From Cyanobacteria bacterium REEB67 (GTDB lineage: Bacteria > Cyanobacteriota > Vampirovibrionia > Obscuribacterales > Obscuribacteraceae), in NCBI GenBank assembly GCA_018971775.1, contig JAGXAB010000034.1, forward strand, positions 1 to 59,877: 59,877 nt of DNA, written 5' to 3'. The translations under genes were made by a program, and so were the position numbers. Numbering within the stretch: position 1 is the stretch's first letter; each line of letters opens with the position of its first letter. Below are positions 7,227-16,267 of this stretch, one piece after another. The notes below the pieces were generated by a model. That model had not been told where the DNA came from and ran no database searches. It was given only the letters and a program-made list of their open reading frames with translations.

Positions 7227-9338
7227 TTAGCGTAATTTGTCCCAGAGGAAGGTATAAGCAAGGGCATTCATAAAGGCGGTCTGCTTATTGTTGGATGCGG
7301 CTCCGTGCCCGCCCTCCGTATTCTCATAGAAGAGCACCTCATGGCCGAGTTCTTGCAGTCGCGCCGCCATTTTGCGCGCGTGCCCCGGGTGGACACGGTC
7401 GTCGCTGGTAGCTGTTGTGATCAAGATAGGCGGATATTTCTTTTCTCGCGAAACATTTTGATAGGGTGAATATTTGGAAATGTACGACCAGTCGCTCTCT
7501 TTGTCGGGATCACCGTACTCGTCCATCCAGCTTGCGCCGGCCAGGAGATGATTGAAGCGTTTCATATCGAGTAGCGGCGAGCCGCAGTGCACGGCGCCGA
7601 AGAGTTCGGGATAGCGTGTCAACATTACGCCCATCAGGAGACCGCCGTTCGACCGGCCGTCAATGCCGAGGTGTTTAGGGGATGTCACCTTCCGGGCGAT
7701 CAAATCTCTGGCAATGGCGCTGAAATCTTCGTAAGCGCGTTGCCGATTATTTTTGCGGGCCGCCTCGTGCCAGGCCGGTCCAAATTCTCCACCACCGCGA
7801 ATATTGGCTAAAATATAGACGCCACCGCGTTCGGCCCAGGAGGCGCCGTTTATGGCGTCGTATTTTGGTAATAGCGAAATTTCAAAGCCGCCGTATCCGT
7901 AAAGTAGAGTGGGATTTGTGCCGTTCAACTTAAGATCTTTGCGACTGAGCTGGAAGTAAGGGACAATCGTGCCGTCGTCCGAATGCGCTTCGAATTGTTT
8001 GATATCCAGATTGTCGCTGTTGAAAAACGATGGTTGGCGCTTGAGCAAAGTGCGTGCGTTCGTGCCGGCCTCGCCGATGTACAAGCTTCCAGGCGTCAGT
8101 AGATTGCTTGAAGTCATCCAGTAATCATCAGACAGATCAGCGTCGACTCCACTCAAATGCGTGGAAGAAAAAGGAGGTGTTTCGATCTCTGATTTTTGCC
8201 AGGCCCCATTTTTGCTCTGCAGCAGATAGCTGTGCGTAACGACATTGTCCAGTTCATTGATGATGTAAAAGTTTTTTGTCGAAGAGCCGCCTTCCAGACA
8301 CTTCTTCGCGCTCGGCTCGAAGATTGCCGTCAAGTCGCGCCGACCTTTCAAATAATCTTCGAAATTACCGATCAGCAGCGAACCGCCTTTGAAAGTCTGG
8401 TCACTTTTCAGTCCATTCGTTTCGCTTTTTGCTATTTTCCATTCTTTGCGCAGGGTGAAGAGAACGTTTGCGCCATAGCATGAGAGCATGGCATCATCAG
8501 GCTTGTCGATTTTGATCAGATCAGTGCCGCGGCGCAGATAAACTTGATTGGAAAAGAAGGTCGGTTTGCGCTCGATCAGATCATAGGCATAGCCGTGATC
8601 GTGATCGACAAAGGCATCCACACCGACATCGCCGGTCTGACCTTCGAAGAGCTGCCGGGCATCTTTCAGAGGCTGGCCACGTTTCCATTCTTTAACCAGG
8701 CGTGGATAGCCAGACGTTGTCATCGAGCCCGGACCAAAGTCGGTACCGACGTACAAGCTGTTGCGGTCGCGCCAGGCCACGCTGCTCTTAGCCTCGGGCA
8801 AGTTGAAGCCGTCTTTGACAAATTGCTTTTTATGCAAATCAAATTCGCGCACCACCGTGGCATCGCCGCCGCCTCTAGAGAGTGAGACAAGGGCAAGATC
8901 ATAATCGTGGTAGAGAATGTCGACGCTGCTCCAGTTCCAATTTTCTTTTTCTGCTGCGGCCAATTTGTCGAGATCGATTAAAACTTCCCAGTCGGGTGAG
9001 ACTTTTTTGTATTCTTCGAGGGTGGTACGGCGCCAGACCCCGCGCACATTTTTATCGTCACGCCAGTAGTTGTAGTAAAAACGTCCATGCTTGGAAACAT
9101 AGGGAACTTTGTCTTTGGAGTCGAGAATTTTCAGGATACGTTTGTCGATCGAGGAGAAAATTGGCTGAGAGGCGAGCTTAGCCTTGGTGATACTGTTTTC
9201 TTTTTGCACCCAGGCGAGCGCTCTCCGGCCCGAAACTTCTTCCAACCAGAGGTAGGGATCGCTGCTCTCCGTGCGGGCCGGCAAGACAACGAGAGCCAGA
9301 GCGACAGAGGCGATAGAGGCTTGAAAAATTCGGCGCAT
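7227..9338 (-). CDS. exported prolyl oligopeptidase family (S9) serine peptidase
   Basis: A 703-residue peptidase: signal peptide (about residues 1-24), beta-propeller domain (about 60-420) and C-terminal alpha/beta hydrolase domain. The catalytic triad is visible as Ser563 in GRSNGG, Asp in TSDDRVHPGH (about 646) and His678 in EGGHGAA. The N-terminal DPYLWLEEVSG is the S9A opening motif. Family members cut short proline-containing peptides; the signal peptide predicts activity in the periplasm or outside the cell. The ATG at 9338 is preferred because GGAG precedes it and a signal peptide follows directly. It is divergent from the M1 aminopeptidase gene 178 bases away. Confidence 0.9.
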   Translation of the reverse strand: MRRIFQASIASVALALVVLPARTESSDPYLWLEEVSGRRALAWVQKENSITKAKLASQPIFSSIDKRILKILDSKDKVPYVSKHGRFYYNYWRDDKNVRGVWRRTTLEEYKKVSPDWEVLIDLDKLAAAEKENWNWSSVDILYHDYDLALVSLSRGGGDATVVREFDLHKKQFVKDGFNLPEAKSSVAWRDRNSLYVGTDFGPGSMTTSGYPRLVKEWKRGQPLKDARQLFEGQTGDVGVDAFVDHDHGYAYDLIERKPTFFSNQVYLRRGTDLIKIDKPDDAMLSCYGANVLFTLRKEWKIAKSETNGLKSDQTFKGGSLLIGNFEDYLKGRRDLTAIFEPSAKKCLEGGSSTKNFYIINELDNVVTHSYLLQSKNGAWQKSEIETPPFSSTHLSGVDADLSDDYWMTSSNLLTPGSLYIGEAGTNARTLLKRQPSFFNSDNLDIKQFEAHSDDGTIVPYFQLSRKDLKLNGTNPTLLYGYGGFEISLLPKYDAINGASWAERGGVYILANIRGGGEFGPAWHEAARKNNRQRAYEDFSAIARDLIARKVTSPKHLGIDGRSNGGLLMGVMLTRYPELFGAVHCGSPLLDMKRFNHLLAGASWMDEYGDPDKESDWSYISKYSPYQNVSREKKYPPILITTATSDDRVHPGHARKMAARLQELGHEVLFYENTEGGHGAASNNKQTAFMNALAYTFLWDKLR

Positions 9339-9516
9339 TGGTACTCCGGCACTGGTCGAACGAGCATGACGAAAGGTAAGGATAGCAGAGCCGCGTGGAT
9401 GCAAAGCGTCCGTCTTGCCAAGGGTCTTATGGGCGATTTAATTTGCGCAGAGCAAGACCTTGCCAGGCATTTGTTTGTATCATATGGGCTGTCGCCCCGA
9501 GTTTGAGGAGCCTTGC

Positions 9517-12309
9517 ATGGCTGTCTTTTCGCGTACTCGTCGTCTTGCCGGTCCAGGCAAAAGCATATTGGCGTTCAGCCTGACTTTGACCCTTGGCGGG
9601 AGCCAATTACTGGCCTTTCCTCTGTCGGCAGATGCCAGTGAGAAAAAGACCAAACCCGCTGCCGTAGCAGCTTACGAGCGTCTCCCACAAACAGTCGTGC
9701 CGCAACGCTACGATCTGTATTTTGAGCCAAATTTCGACCAGCAGGATTTTGAAGGCACGGAGACCGTCCATATTACTGTCGCTCAGGGCACAAAAGAAAT
9801 CACGCTCAACAGTCTTGATTTGAGCGTCTATGAAGCGTCCATTGCTCGTAGCGAAAAAGGCCACGGTGACTGGATAAAGGCCGAAATTGAGCGCAACAAA
9901 GAACGCGAAACGGTCGTCTTCAAATTTGCCAAACCGCTCAGCCCGGGTCAGTACGAACTGTCTCTAAAATTTAGCGGTAAGCTCTCGGACAAATTGTGCG
10001 GCTTTTATCTCTCCACCTTCAAGGACAAGGAAGGCAAAGAGCACAAGATGGCTTCCACTCAGATGGAGCCGACCGATGCCAGACGCATGTTCCCGTGCTT
10101 CGACGAGCCTGTCTACAAGGCTACTTATCGAGTCACCGCTGCTATTCCTACCGACATGGTAGCGATCTCCAACGCCGCCGTACAATTTGAAAAAGTCGAT
10201 CAGCGTCGCGACAAAAAAGTGGTCACCTTCGAAGAATCGCCGAAGATGTCCTCCTATCTTTTCGCCCTTGTCATCGGTCATCTCAAGCCCAGCAAAGCGA
10301 TAGTCGTCAACGGCAAGGAAATTCGCATCTGGTGCACTGAAGGCAAGGAGAATCTCACTGATTTCGCCCTTAATTCAGCAGGCAAATTCATGACCTATTA
10401 CGAAGATTACTTCGGCGTACCTTATCCGCTCAAAAAGCTGGATTTAATCGGCGTGCCTGACTTCGCCCATGGTGCTATGGAAAACATCGGTGCGATCACT
10501 TTTAGAGAAACGGCTCTGCTTGTCGATGAAAACAACAGTTCGACCTCGGCAAAAATGCGCGTCGCCGATGTGGTAGCTCATGAGATGGCTCACCTCTGGT
10601 TTGGCGATCTGGTCACCATGGCCTGGTGGAATGATCTCTGGCTCAATGAAGCTTTCGCCACCTGGATGTCGGATAAGGCCGTCAACAATTTGAAACCGGA
10701 ATGGCGTATCTGGGATGACTTTGCCGTCGAGCGCGGTGGTACCCTCGGTAGCGACTCAATTGCCGCCACAAGAGCGGTGCAGTGCGTCGTCAATTCACCA
10801 AACGATGCTCTCGAAATGTTCGATGAGATCACCTACGGCAAAGGTGCGGCTCTGCTGCGCATGCTCGAGATGTATTTATCCGAACGCACTTTTCAAAATG
10901 GCATCCAGAGCTACATGAAACAGCATTCTTTCGCTAACGCCACCACCGAAGATCTCTGGTCTTCGCTGACAGCCGCCGCTGCGCATGATGCCGGCAAAGG
11001 AGAGAAGGCTGCCGATGTTTCGGCCCTCATGCAAGCCTGGGTGCACTCACCTGGGTGCCCGCTCGTCACCTTTGGCGAGGATGGCTCAAATTTCCGCTTT
11101 TCACAGGAGCGCTTCATGCTCCTCCCTCATGGTGATACAAAGGCAAAAAAAGACAAATCAACGGTCTGGCAAATTCCCCTCGTTTTAAAAGGCGCCGCCT
11201 CCGCCGCTGAAGGTACCAGCGGTGGCATGCGCAAAGTGTTACTCACTGATGCCGTAGAGAAAATAGCCCTGACTGATTTCAAGCCGACTTTCGTCAACGG
11301 CCTCGGTAACGGCTTTTTTCGCACGAAATACAGCAGCGCCGAGCTGGCTACGCTCACCGACAGACTTAAAGCCGACCCCAAATATCTAAGCGCCGCCGAG
11401 CGCATCTCGATCCTCTCGGATGTCTGGGCGCTCACTTTTGCCGGCCGCACATCGATAGATGATTATCTCTCCTTCACCGATACCTTCAGCGCCGATAGCG
11501 ATCCCTATGTGCAGGGTGTGCTTGTTCATCAAATGCACTCTCTCGAATCGTTGATTGCTGCAGAGATGCGACCCGGCTTCCAGGCTCTGGTGCGCAAGCG
11601 TCTGACGCCGATGCTCGATCGCTTGACGATGAAGAGTCGCCCCGGCGACAATGATTTGATCAACAGTCTGCGCGGCGAGCTGTTGCGTACGCTTGGCACC
11701 ATTGGTGATGACAAGAAAATCATCGAATATTGCCGAGGACAATTCGAAACCTATTTGAACGATCCCAAAAGTCTGGACGGCAACTTGCTCTCCTCAATCG
11801 TCGATGTCGTCGCCTATAACGGCGATGAAGAGACATATCAACGCATCAAAACTGCCTTTATCGAAGCCAGGGAGCCGGAGAGCAGACAGCGCAATCTCGG
11901 TGCTCTGACATACTTCCGCGATAAGGCTCTGGTCGAGCAAGGCCTGCAATTTTCGCTCAGTAAAGAGGTCAAATCGCAAGATGTCACCCAAATCGTCTGC
12001 GGTCTGCTCAGCCGGAGCGAAAGCAAGCATCTGGCCTGGGATTTCGTCAAAAGTCACTGGTCTGATTACGAAGCTCGCTTGAGTGTCGATATGATGCCGC
12101 GTCTGATTGACGCTCTGTCAAACTTTTCTAGTGAGAGCGAGCGGGCTGATATTGCCTCCTTTGTCACCGGCCATCCACTGCCGGCCGGGCGCAGACGCGT
12201 GGCCAAGACGCTTGAGCTGATCGCCATCCGCTCCCAGTTTAAAGAAAAGCAGAGCACCTCTCTTGCCTCTTTCCTGAAAAAGTTGGTCGTAGCCAATTCG
12301 CAAAGCTAG
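9517..12309 (+). CDS. exported M1 family zinc aminopeptidase
   Basis: A 930-residue metallopeptidase that removes N-terminal residues from peptides. A signal peptide spans about residues 1-40 (SILAFSLTLTLGGSQLLAF). The substrate-binding GAMEN motif is at 319-323. The zinc site HEMAH is at 355-359 with the third ligand Glu378 in NEAFA. A long helical C-terminal domain (about 570-930) resembles the ERAP1-like C-terminal domain. The ATG at 9517 has GAGGAG seven bases upstream and directly opens the signal peptide, although the frame is open from 9460. With the divergent S9 peptidase it makes a likely pair for extracellular or periplasmic peptide use. Confidence 0.92.
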   Translation: MAVFSRTRRLAGPGKSILAFSLTLTLGGSQLLAFPLSADASEKKTKPAAVAAYERLPQTVVPQRYDLYFEPNFDQQDFEGTETVHITVAQGTKEITLNSLDLSVYEASIARSEKGHGDWIKAEIERNKERETVVFKFAKPLSPGQYELSLKFSGKLSDKLCGFYLSTFKDKEGKEHKMASTQMEPTDARRMFPCFDEPVYKATYRVTAAIPTDMVAISNAAVQFEKVDQRRDKKVVTFEESPKMSSYLFALVIGHLKPSKAIVVNGKEIRIWCTEGKENLTDFALNSAGKFMTYYEDYFGVPYPLKKLDLIGVPDFAHGAMENIGAITFRETALLVDENNSSTSAKMRVADVVAHEMAHLWFGDLVTMAWWNDLWLNEAFATWMSDKAVNNLKPEWRIWDDFAVERGGTLGSDSIAATRAVQCVVNSPNDALEMFDEITYGKGAALLRMLEMYLSERTFQNGIQSYMKQHSFANATTEDLWSSLTAAAAHDAGKGEKAADVSALMQAWVHSPGCPLVTFGEDGSNFRFSQERFMLLPHGDTKAKKDKSTVWQIPLVLKGAASAAEGTSGGMRKVLLTDAVEKIALTDFKPTFVNGLGNGFFRTKYSSAELATLTDRLKADPKYLSAAERISILSDVWALTFAGRTSIDDYLSFTDTFSADSDPYVQGVLVHQMHSLESLIAAEMRPGFQALVRKRLTPMLDRLTMKSRPGDNDLINSLRGELLRTLGTIGDDKKIIEYCRGQFETYLNDPKSLDGNLLSSIVDVVAYNGDEETYQRIKTAFIEAREPESRQRNLGALTYFRDKALVEQGLQFSLSKEVKSQDVTQIVCGLLSRSESKHLAWDFVKSHWSDYEARLSVDMMPRLIDALSNFSSESERADIASFVTGHPLPAGRRRVAKTLELIAIRSQFKEKQSTSLASFLKKLVVANSQS

Positions 12310-12343
12310 TCATTATCTACGCGCAGCACTGGCAGCCGGATCT

Positions 12344-13162
12344 GTGCCGGTTTTCCTTGTCGTCCCGATTTGTGCCTGGCCTGAGATATGGGCGGGGTCT
12401 CCGACTCTGGCCGCCAGCGCGGCGGAGAATCGACGCACAACTCCACCGGCCGTGGTGTTCTGGTCCTGGCAGCATAATGATGACCTTGCGTCGATCGATA
12501 AAAACGACACAGGCGTCAGTTATTTCGTCGGTCGGATCGTTATCGATAGTTTGCGTCAGCCAGGCTCGCCACTCGCCTTCGAGCGCAGCCTCAGCCCTCT
12601 GAGCGCGCCTGTCGGCGTCTACAGGGAAGCTGCTTTGCGTATCGAGATAAAAAAACTCGAGGCCAAATGCGCTGATGAAATTGCTCGTACACTGGCTCAA
12701 ATGGTTATTCGAGAGGCGTTGAAAGGTCCGGTCCGCGTCGATTCAATTCAGATTGACTTCGATGCCGCTCGAGACCAGCGAGCATTCTACAAGTCTTTTA
12801 TTGTCGAGTTGCGTAAGCGATTGCCTGTCGATATGCATCTGTCGATCACGGCTTTGGCTTCCTGGTGTCTGGGCGACAACTGGCTGGCGCAGGCCGACTT
12901 GCCGGTCGACATGGTGGTACCGATGTTCTTTTCTATGGGGCCGGCCAGCGATGCCATTAAGATGCGGATAAATAAACGTGGTCTTCCTCCCGCCACGCTC
13001 GCCGGTCAGATAGCACCCGGCTTTTCGCTCAACGAACCTGCCGTGATCGCGGCCTTTGGTTCCCGTTTGAAGGATTTCAAGACCGTCTATTTATTCAGCA
13101 GCAGTGGTTGGAATAAAATGCGTGTCGATAAAGTTAAGAAGCTAATTGAGAGGAAAATCTAA
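12344..13162 (+). CDS. DUF3142-like protein
   Basis: About 272 residues. The segment PAVVFWSWQHNDDLASIDKN and the following GVSYFVGRIVIDS fit the pattern of DUF3142 proteins, whose biochemical role is unknown and which often look like TIM-barrel glycosidase relatives (a later stretch, QIDFDAARDQRAFYKSFI, would be a barrel strand with acidic residues). The start is uncertain: a GTG at 12344 gives a weak hydrophobic N-terminus that could be an export signal, with no convincing ribosome binding site. Its TAA abuts the ATG of the next gene with no gap, so the two are almost certainly one transcript. Confidence 0.6.
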   Translation: MPVFLVVPICAWPEIWAGSPTLAASAAENRRTTPPAVVFWSWQHNDDLASIDKNDTGVSYFVGRIVIDSLRQPGSPLAFERSLSPLSAPVGVYREAALRIEIKKLEAKCADEIARTLAQMVIREALKGPVRVDSIQIDFDAARDQRAFYKSFIVELRKRLPVDMHLSITALASWCLGDNWLAQADLPVDMVVPMFFSMGPASDAIKMRINKRGLPPATLAGQIAPGFSLNEPAVIAAFGSRLKDFKTVYLFSSSGWNKMRVDKVKKLIERKI

Positions 13163-15517
13163 ATGAAGAAGGTGTCTGCATTTCGTCGAGTGATTGCTCT
13201 TTCGGCCTCGCTCTGCCTTTCATTGAGCCTGGTCCTTGGCCCGCTCTCACCACTAGTCACCGATGCGAATGCTTGCGGCCCTTTCTTCGATCAGACGATT
13301 TTTACGACATCGCTCCATCCTGATTTACCTCTGCGTTTCTATGCCGCCGGCCAATTAGGCCTGGTCCAACCCACTTATGCCAGATCTTATTTGATCTCAG
13401 CCTATCGTTATTTGGATGGCAAGGCGCTGACAAGCGGCGAGCAAAAGGCGATGAGCGATCTCTGGGCGCGGCGTTTGAGTGGTTTTGCCGGCGATAATGA
13501 TGATCGAGCCGCCCTGGAGTGGACTAAAAATCGCAGCGCCATCCTCGGCGTCAAGGACAAAATGCCCGTATTCAGCGATGTCTATCGCAGCTCAGGTGAT
13601 TACGACAATTATTTAAATTGCCCCTCCGACGCTTTCAAAACGGCCTCCGCTACCCTCGCTCGTCTTGTCTCCAAATACGGTGCCGACAGCCAGATTTGCA
13701 AGGAGTGGATCAAAGGACAGGACGCTGTCTTTTGTCACTGTGCCGGTCCCCAATATGATTATAAGAACAACAAGGCCGGCGTCGAGCCAGGCTTCCCTGA
13801 GAAACTACCGGAAACGGCCGCAGCTGAACTGCGACAGGACCGCACCTATCAAATGGCCTGTGCCTTTTTCTATGCTCAGAAACTACCTGACGCCCTCAAG
13901 CTTTTTGAGCTCATCGCCCAGGATAAAACTTCGGTCTGGCAGAAAGTGGCAACTTATATGGTGGCGCGGACGCAGGTACGCCTGGGCACACTGAGCAATC
14001 CTAAAGCTCTCGACAAAAACGCTCTCAACCAGGCTCTATCCACGCTCAAGCAACTGGCCGCCAATCCTGAATACAAAGATTATGCCAAAAGTGTCGCTGA
14101 TTTGATCAATTTTGTCGAAGTGCGCCTCGATCCGGCCAGGGCAAGCGTTCGCTGCGCTCAGGAATTGTCGAAACCGACAGATGGCGCTTCCACCTTTGCG
14201 CTGGCCGACAGCTATTTGTTTGCTCTCGATAGACTATTTAACTACGATGCCTTTGGCGATGATCAGAGCCGTAAATTGAAAGTGGCAGATAGTGCTGCCC
14301 TTCCGGTCATGCGTAGCGAAGAGATGACCGATTGGATCTGGTGCTTCAGCTCTTCCGATGCCAGTGAAACCGCACACGCTGCAGATAAGTTTAAACTGCA
14401 TCGCAATGCGCTCTGGGCAATCGCTTACGCCTCTAAACTGAAGGGCTCCGAAGCCGATGTCCCGGCTGTAGAAGCCGTCCTGGCTAAAGCTGGAAAAGGC
14501 GACGCCGCCTATGTCACAGCCTCCTATCATAGAGCTCGTCTACTGCTGGCCGGTGGTCACAGCAAAGAAGCGGAAGCTACGATTGCAGCGGCGCTAGCGG
14601 CAGTGCCAGCCCCATCTCCTTCTGCCGCTAATGCCCTCAATCTTTTGCGTTTACGCTTATCGGGTAGTGTCGACGATTTCATTTCGCTCGCCTTTTTAGC
14701 GCCGGCTCTGATCAGCAGCGGCTACGACAGCCAGGAAATGCCAGACAATCTGGACAAGGCCGAAAAAGCAGCATCCTATCAGAAGATTGCTCCGGTGCTA
14801 TTGCCGGAGGCGGCTCAGGCTTTTAACTCTACTTTTCCTTTGAGCGATTTTGTCCAGGCCGTATCATCGAGTCGGCTGCCGAAAAGTTATCAGGGACAAT
14901 TTGCTCAGGCTGCTTTCAGTCGAGCCGTTATCCTCGGCGACTTCAAAGCCGCTCAAAAAGTAAGCGGCGCTCTGCAAAGTGCCTATCCGCAAATGGCTCC
15001 TCAGCTCCAGAGCTTTAATAGCGCCTCCAGCAATCAGGATAAAGAGTTTGCCGCAGTCCTTTTGATCTTGAAAAATCCCGGCATGAGGCCTACTGTCACG
15101 GGCGGTACGGCGCGTGGTACTGCCATCGGTAAGATTGACGACTATCAAGACAACTGGTGGTCGAAGGAAACAATCATGCAGAGTGGCGATCGCGGTGGAG
15201 CGGAGCCTGAGGCTAAGGCTAATCTGCGACCGGGCTTTTTAAGTGCTGCCGATCTCTCTACCGGGAAAAGTGAGAGCGCCAGAGTGATGGCGGCCGGCGA
15301 CGCACCAAATTATCTGGGCAAGATCGCCATCGCCTATGCTAAGGCCCATCCATCCGACCCGCGCATACCGGAAGCTCTGGCATTGACAGTCAAGGCAACG
15401 CACTTTGGCTCTAGCGATGAAGCGAAAACTACGGCCGTCTCGACCCAGGCATTCCAGCTCTTGCACAAAGCTTATGCAAACAATCCCTGGACCAAGAAAA
15501 CACCGTATCACTACTGA
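13163..15517 (+). CDS. large exported CGPFF protein with TPR-like helices
   Basis: A 784-residue protein with a clear signal peptide (about residues 1-37, cleavage near ANA). The mature N-terminus starts CGPFFDQTIF, followed by a conserved-looking segment (LGLVQPTYARSYLISAYRYL). The rest is rich in alternating Ala/Leu helices that look like degenerate TPR/Sel1-type repeats. The C-terminal part contains YLGKIAIAYAKAHPSDPRIPEAL and HFGSSDEAKT. Similar proteins exist as uncharacterised exported proteins in several phyla (recalled, not checked). There is no gap from the DUF3142 gene, so they probably act together in the envelope. Confidence 0.65.
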   Translation: MKKVSAFRRVIALSASLCLSLSLVLGPLSPLVTDANACGPFFDQTIFTTSLHPDLPLRFYAAGQLGLVQPTYARSYLISAYRYLDGKALTSGEQKAMSDLWARRLSGFAGDNDDRAALEWTKNRSAILGVKDKMPVFSDVYRSSGDYDNYLNCPSDAFKTASATLARLVSKYGADSQICKEWIKGQDAVFCHCAGPQYDYKNNKAGVEPGFPEKLPETAAAELRQDRTYQMACAFFYAQKLPDALKLFELIAQDKTSVWQKVATYMVARTQVRLGTLSNPKALDKNALNQALSTLKQLAANPEYKDYAKSVADLINFVEVRLDPARASVRCAQELSKPTDGASTFALADSYLFALDRLFNYDAFGDDQSRKLKVADSAALPVMRSEEMTDWIWCFSSSDASETAHAADKFKLHRNALWAIAYASKLKGSEADVPAVEAVLAKAGKGDAAYVTASYHRARLLLAGGHSKEAEATIAAALAAVPAPSPSAANALNLLRLRLSGSVDDFISLAFLAPALISSGYDSQEMPDNLDKAEKAASYQKIAPVLLPEAAQAFNSTFPLSDFVQAVSSSRLPKSYQGQFAQAAFSRAVILGDFKAAQKVSGALQSAYPQMAPQLQSFNSASSNQDKEFAAVLLILKNPGMRPTVTGGTARGTAIGKIDDYQDNWWSKETIMQSGDRGGAEPEAKANLRPGFLSAADLSTGKSESARVMAAGDAPNYLGKIAIAYAKAHPSDPRIPEALALTVKATHFGSSDEAKTTAVSTQAFQLLHKAYANNPWTKKTPYHY

Positions 15518-15565
15518 GTTACTGAGGTGCTCAGCTGTCCAGTTTCATAGACTTGTGCCAACCGA

Positions 15566-15958
15566 TCAATCGACGACTTTGATTTTGCCTTCCATGCCGT
15601 CGTGGCCGTCACCGCAGAAAACATCACAGTAGAAGCGATAATCGCCGCTTTTTTGTGGGGTAAATCTGAGCTCAGTCACCTTACCAGCCGGGATATCGGA
15701 TCGCAAATTGAGGGCAGGGATAGCGATACCGTGCGAGCGATCGGTGCTGGTCAATTGCAAGATAACCGGGATATTTTTCTTGACGGTTACTTGATCGGGG
15801 CTGTAGGCAAAGCGCTTGGCACTGATTTTTACGACCTGATCGGCGCTTGCCTGAGCGCTCTGTTGACCCAAACATGCAAATATTGCAATCAAACTGCAAA
15901 AAACAGCGGCGCTTGCGCCGATGGCGGTATCGTTGTGGCGAAGTTGGCGCAGCATCAT
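15566..15958 (-). CDS. exported cupredoxin with a CuA-type site
   Basis: A 130-residue protein: one N-terminal hydrophobic segment (about residues 12-31, signal peptide or anchor) and a cupredoxin fold. The metal ligands fit the binuclear CuA pattern of cytochrome oxidase subunit II: His76, then Cys111-x3-Cys115-x3-His119-x2-Met122. It lacks the two-helix membrane part of subunit II and has no oxidase genes beside it, so it is a stand-alone copper electron carrier or an oxidase/nitrous-oxide-reductase-like accessory. GGAG precedes a pair of ATG codons at 15958 and 15955; either may be used. Confidence 0.8.
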   Translation of the reverse strand: MMLRQLRHNDTAIGASAAVFCSLIAIFACLGQQSAQASADQVVKISAKRFAYSPDQVTVKKNIPVILQLTSTDRSHGIAIPALNLRSDIPAGKVTELRFTPQKSGDYRFYCDVFCGDGHDGMEGKIKVVD

Positions 15959-16267
15959 TTTCTCCGGATCAATCAATGGGCAATCATTTAGCAGTGATAT
16001 CATAGCTCAAGATCTAATTCGGACCGGTAATCTCGTCTTCCGGTCAAGCCGCGAGCAGCCTGTGGCCTGGTCAGCATCGAAGCTGGAGAAAATCATCGGC
16101 GTAGCGGCAACTGCTCGTAACTGGCGCACTGTGACTAAAATAGTCGAAATGCTCCACTAATAGCCAGACGGCCAAAGGACTGCTTAAAAATTGCGGCCGG
16201 ACCGTGGCCAGACCAGAGCAATCGCAGTGTTCCGCCGACGGTCACAAGAAGCGGCTAAGCTAATGGC

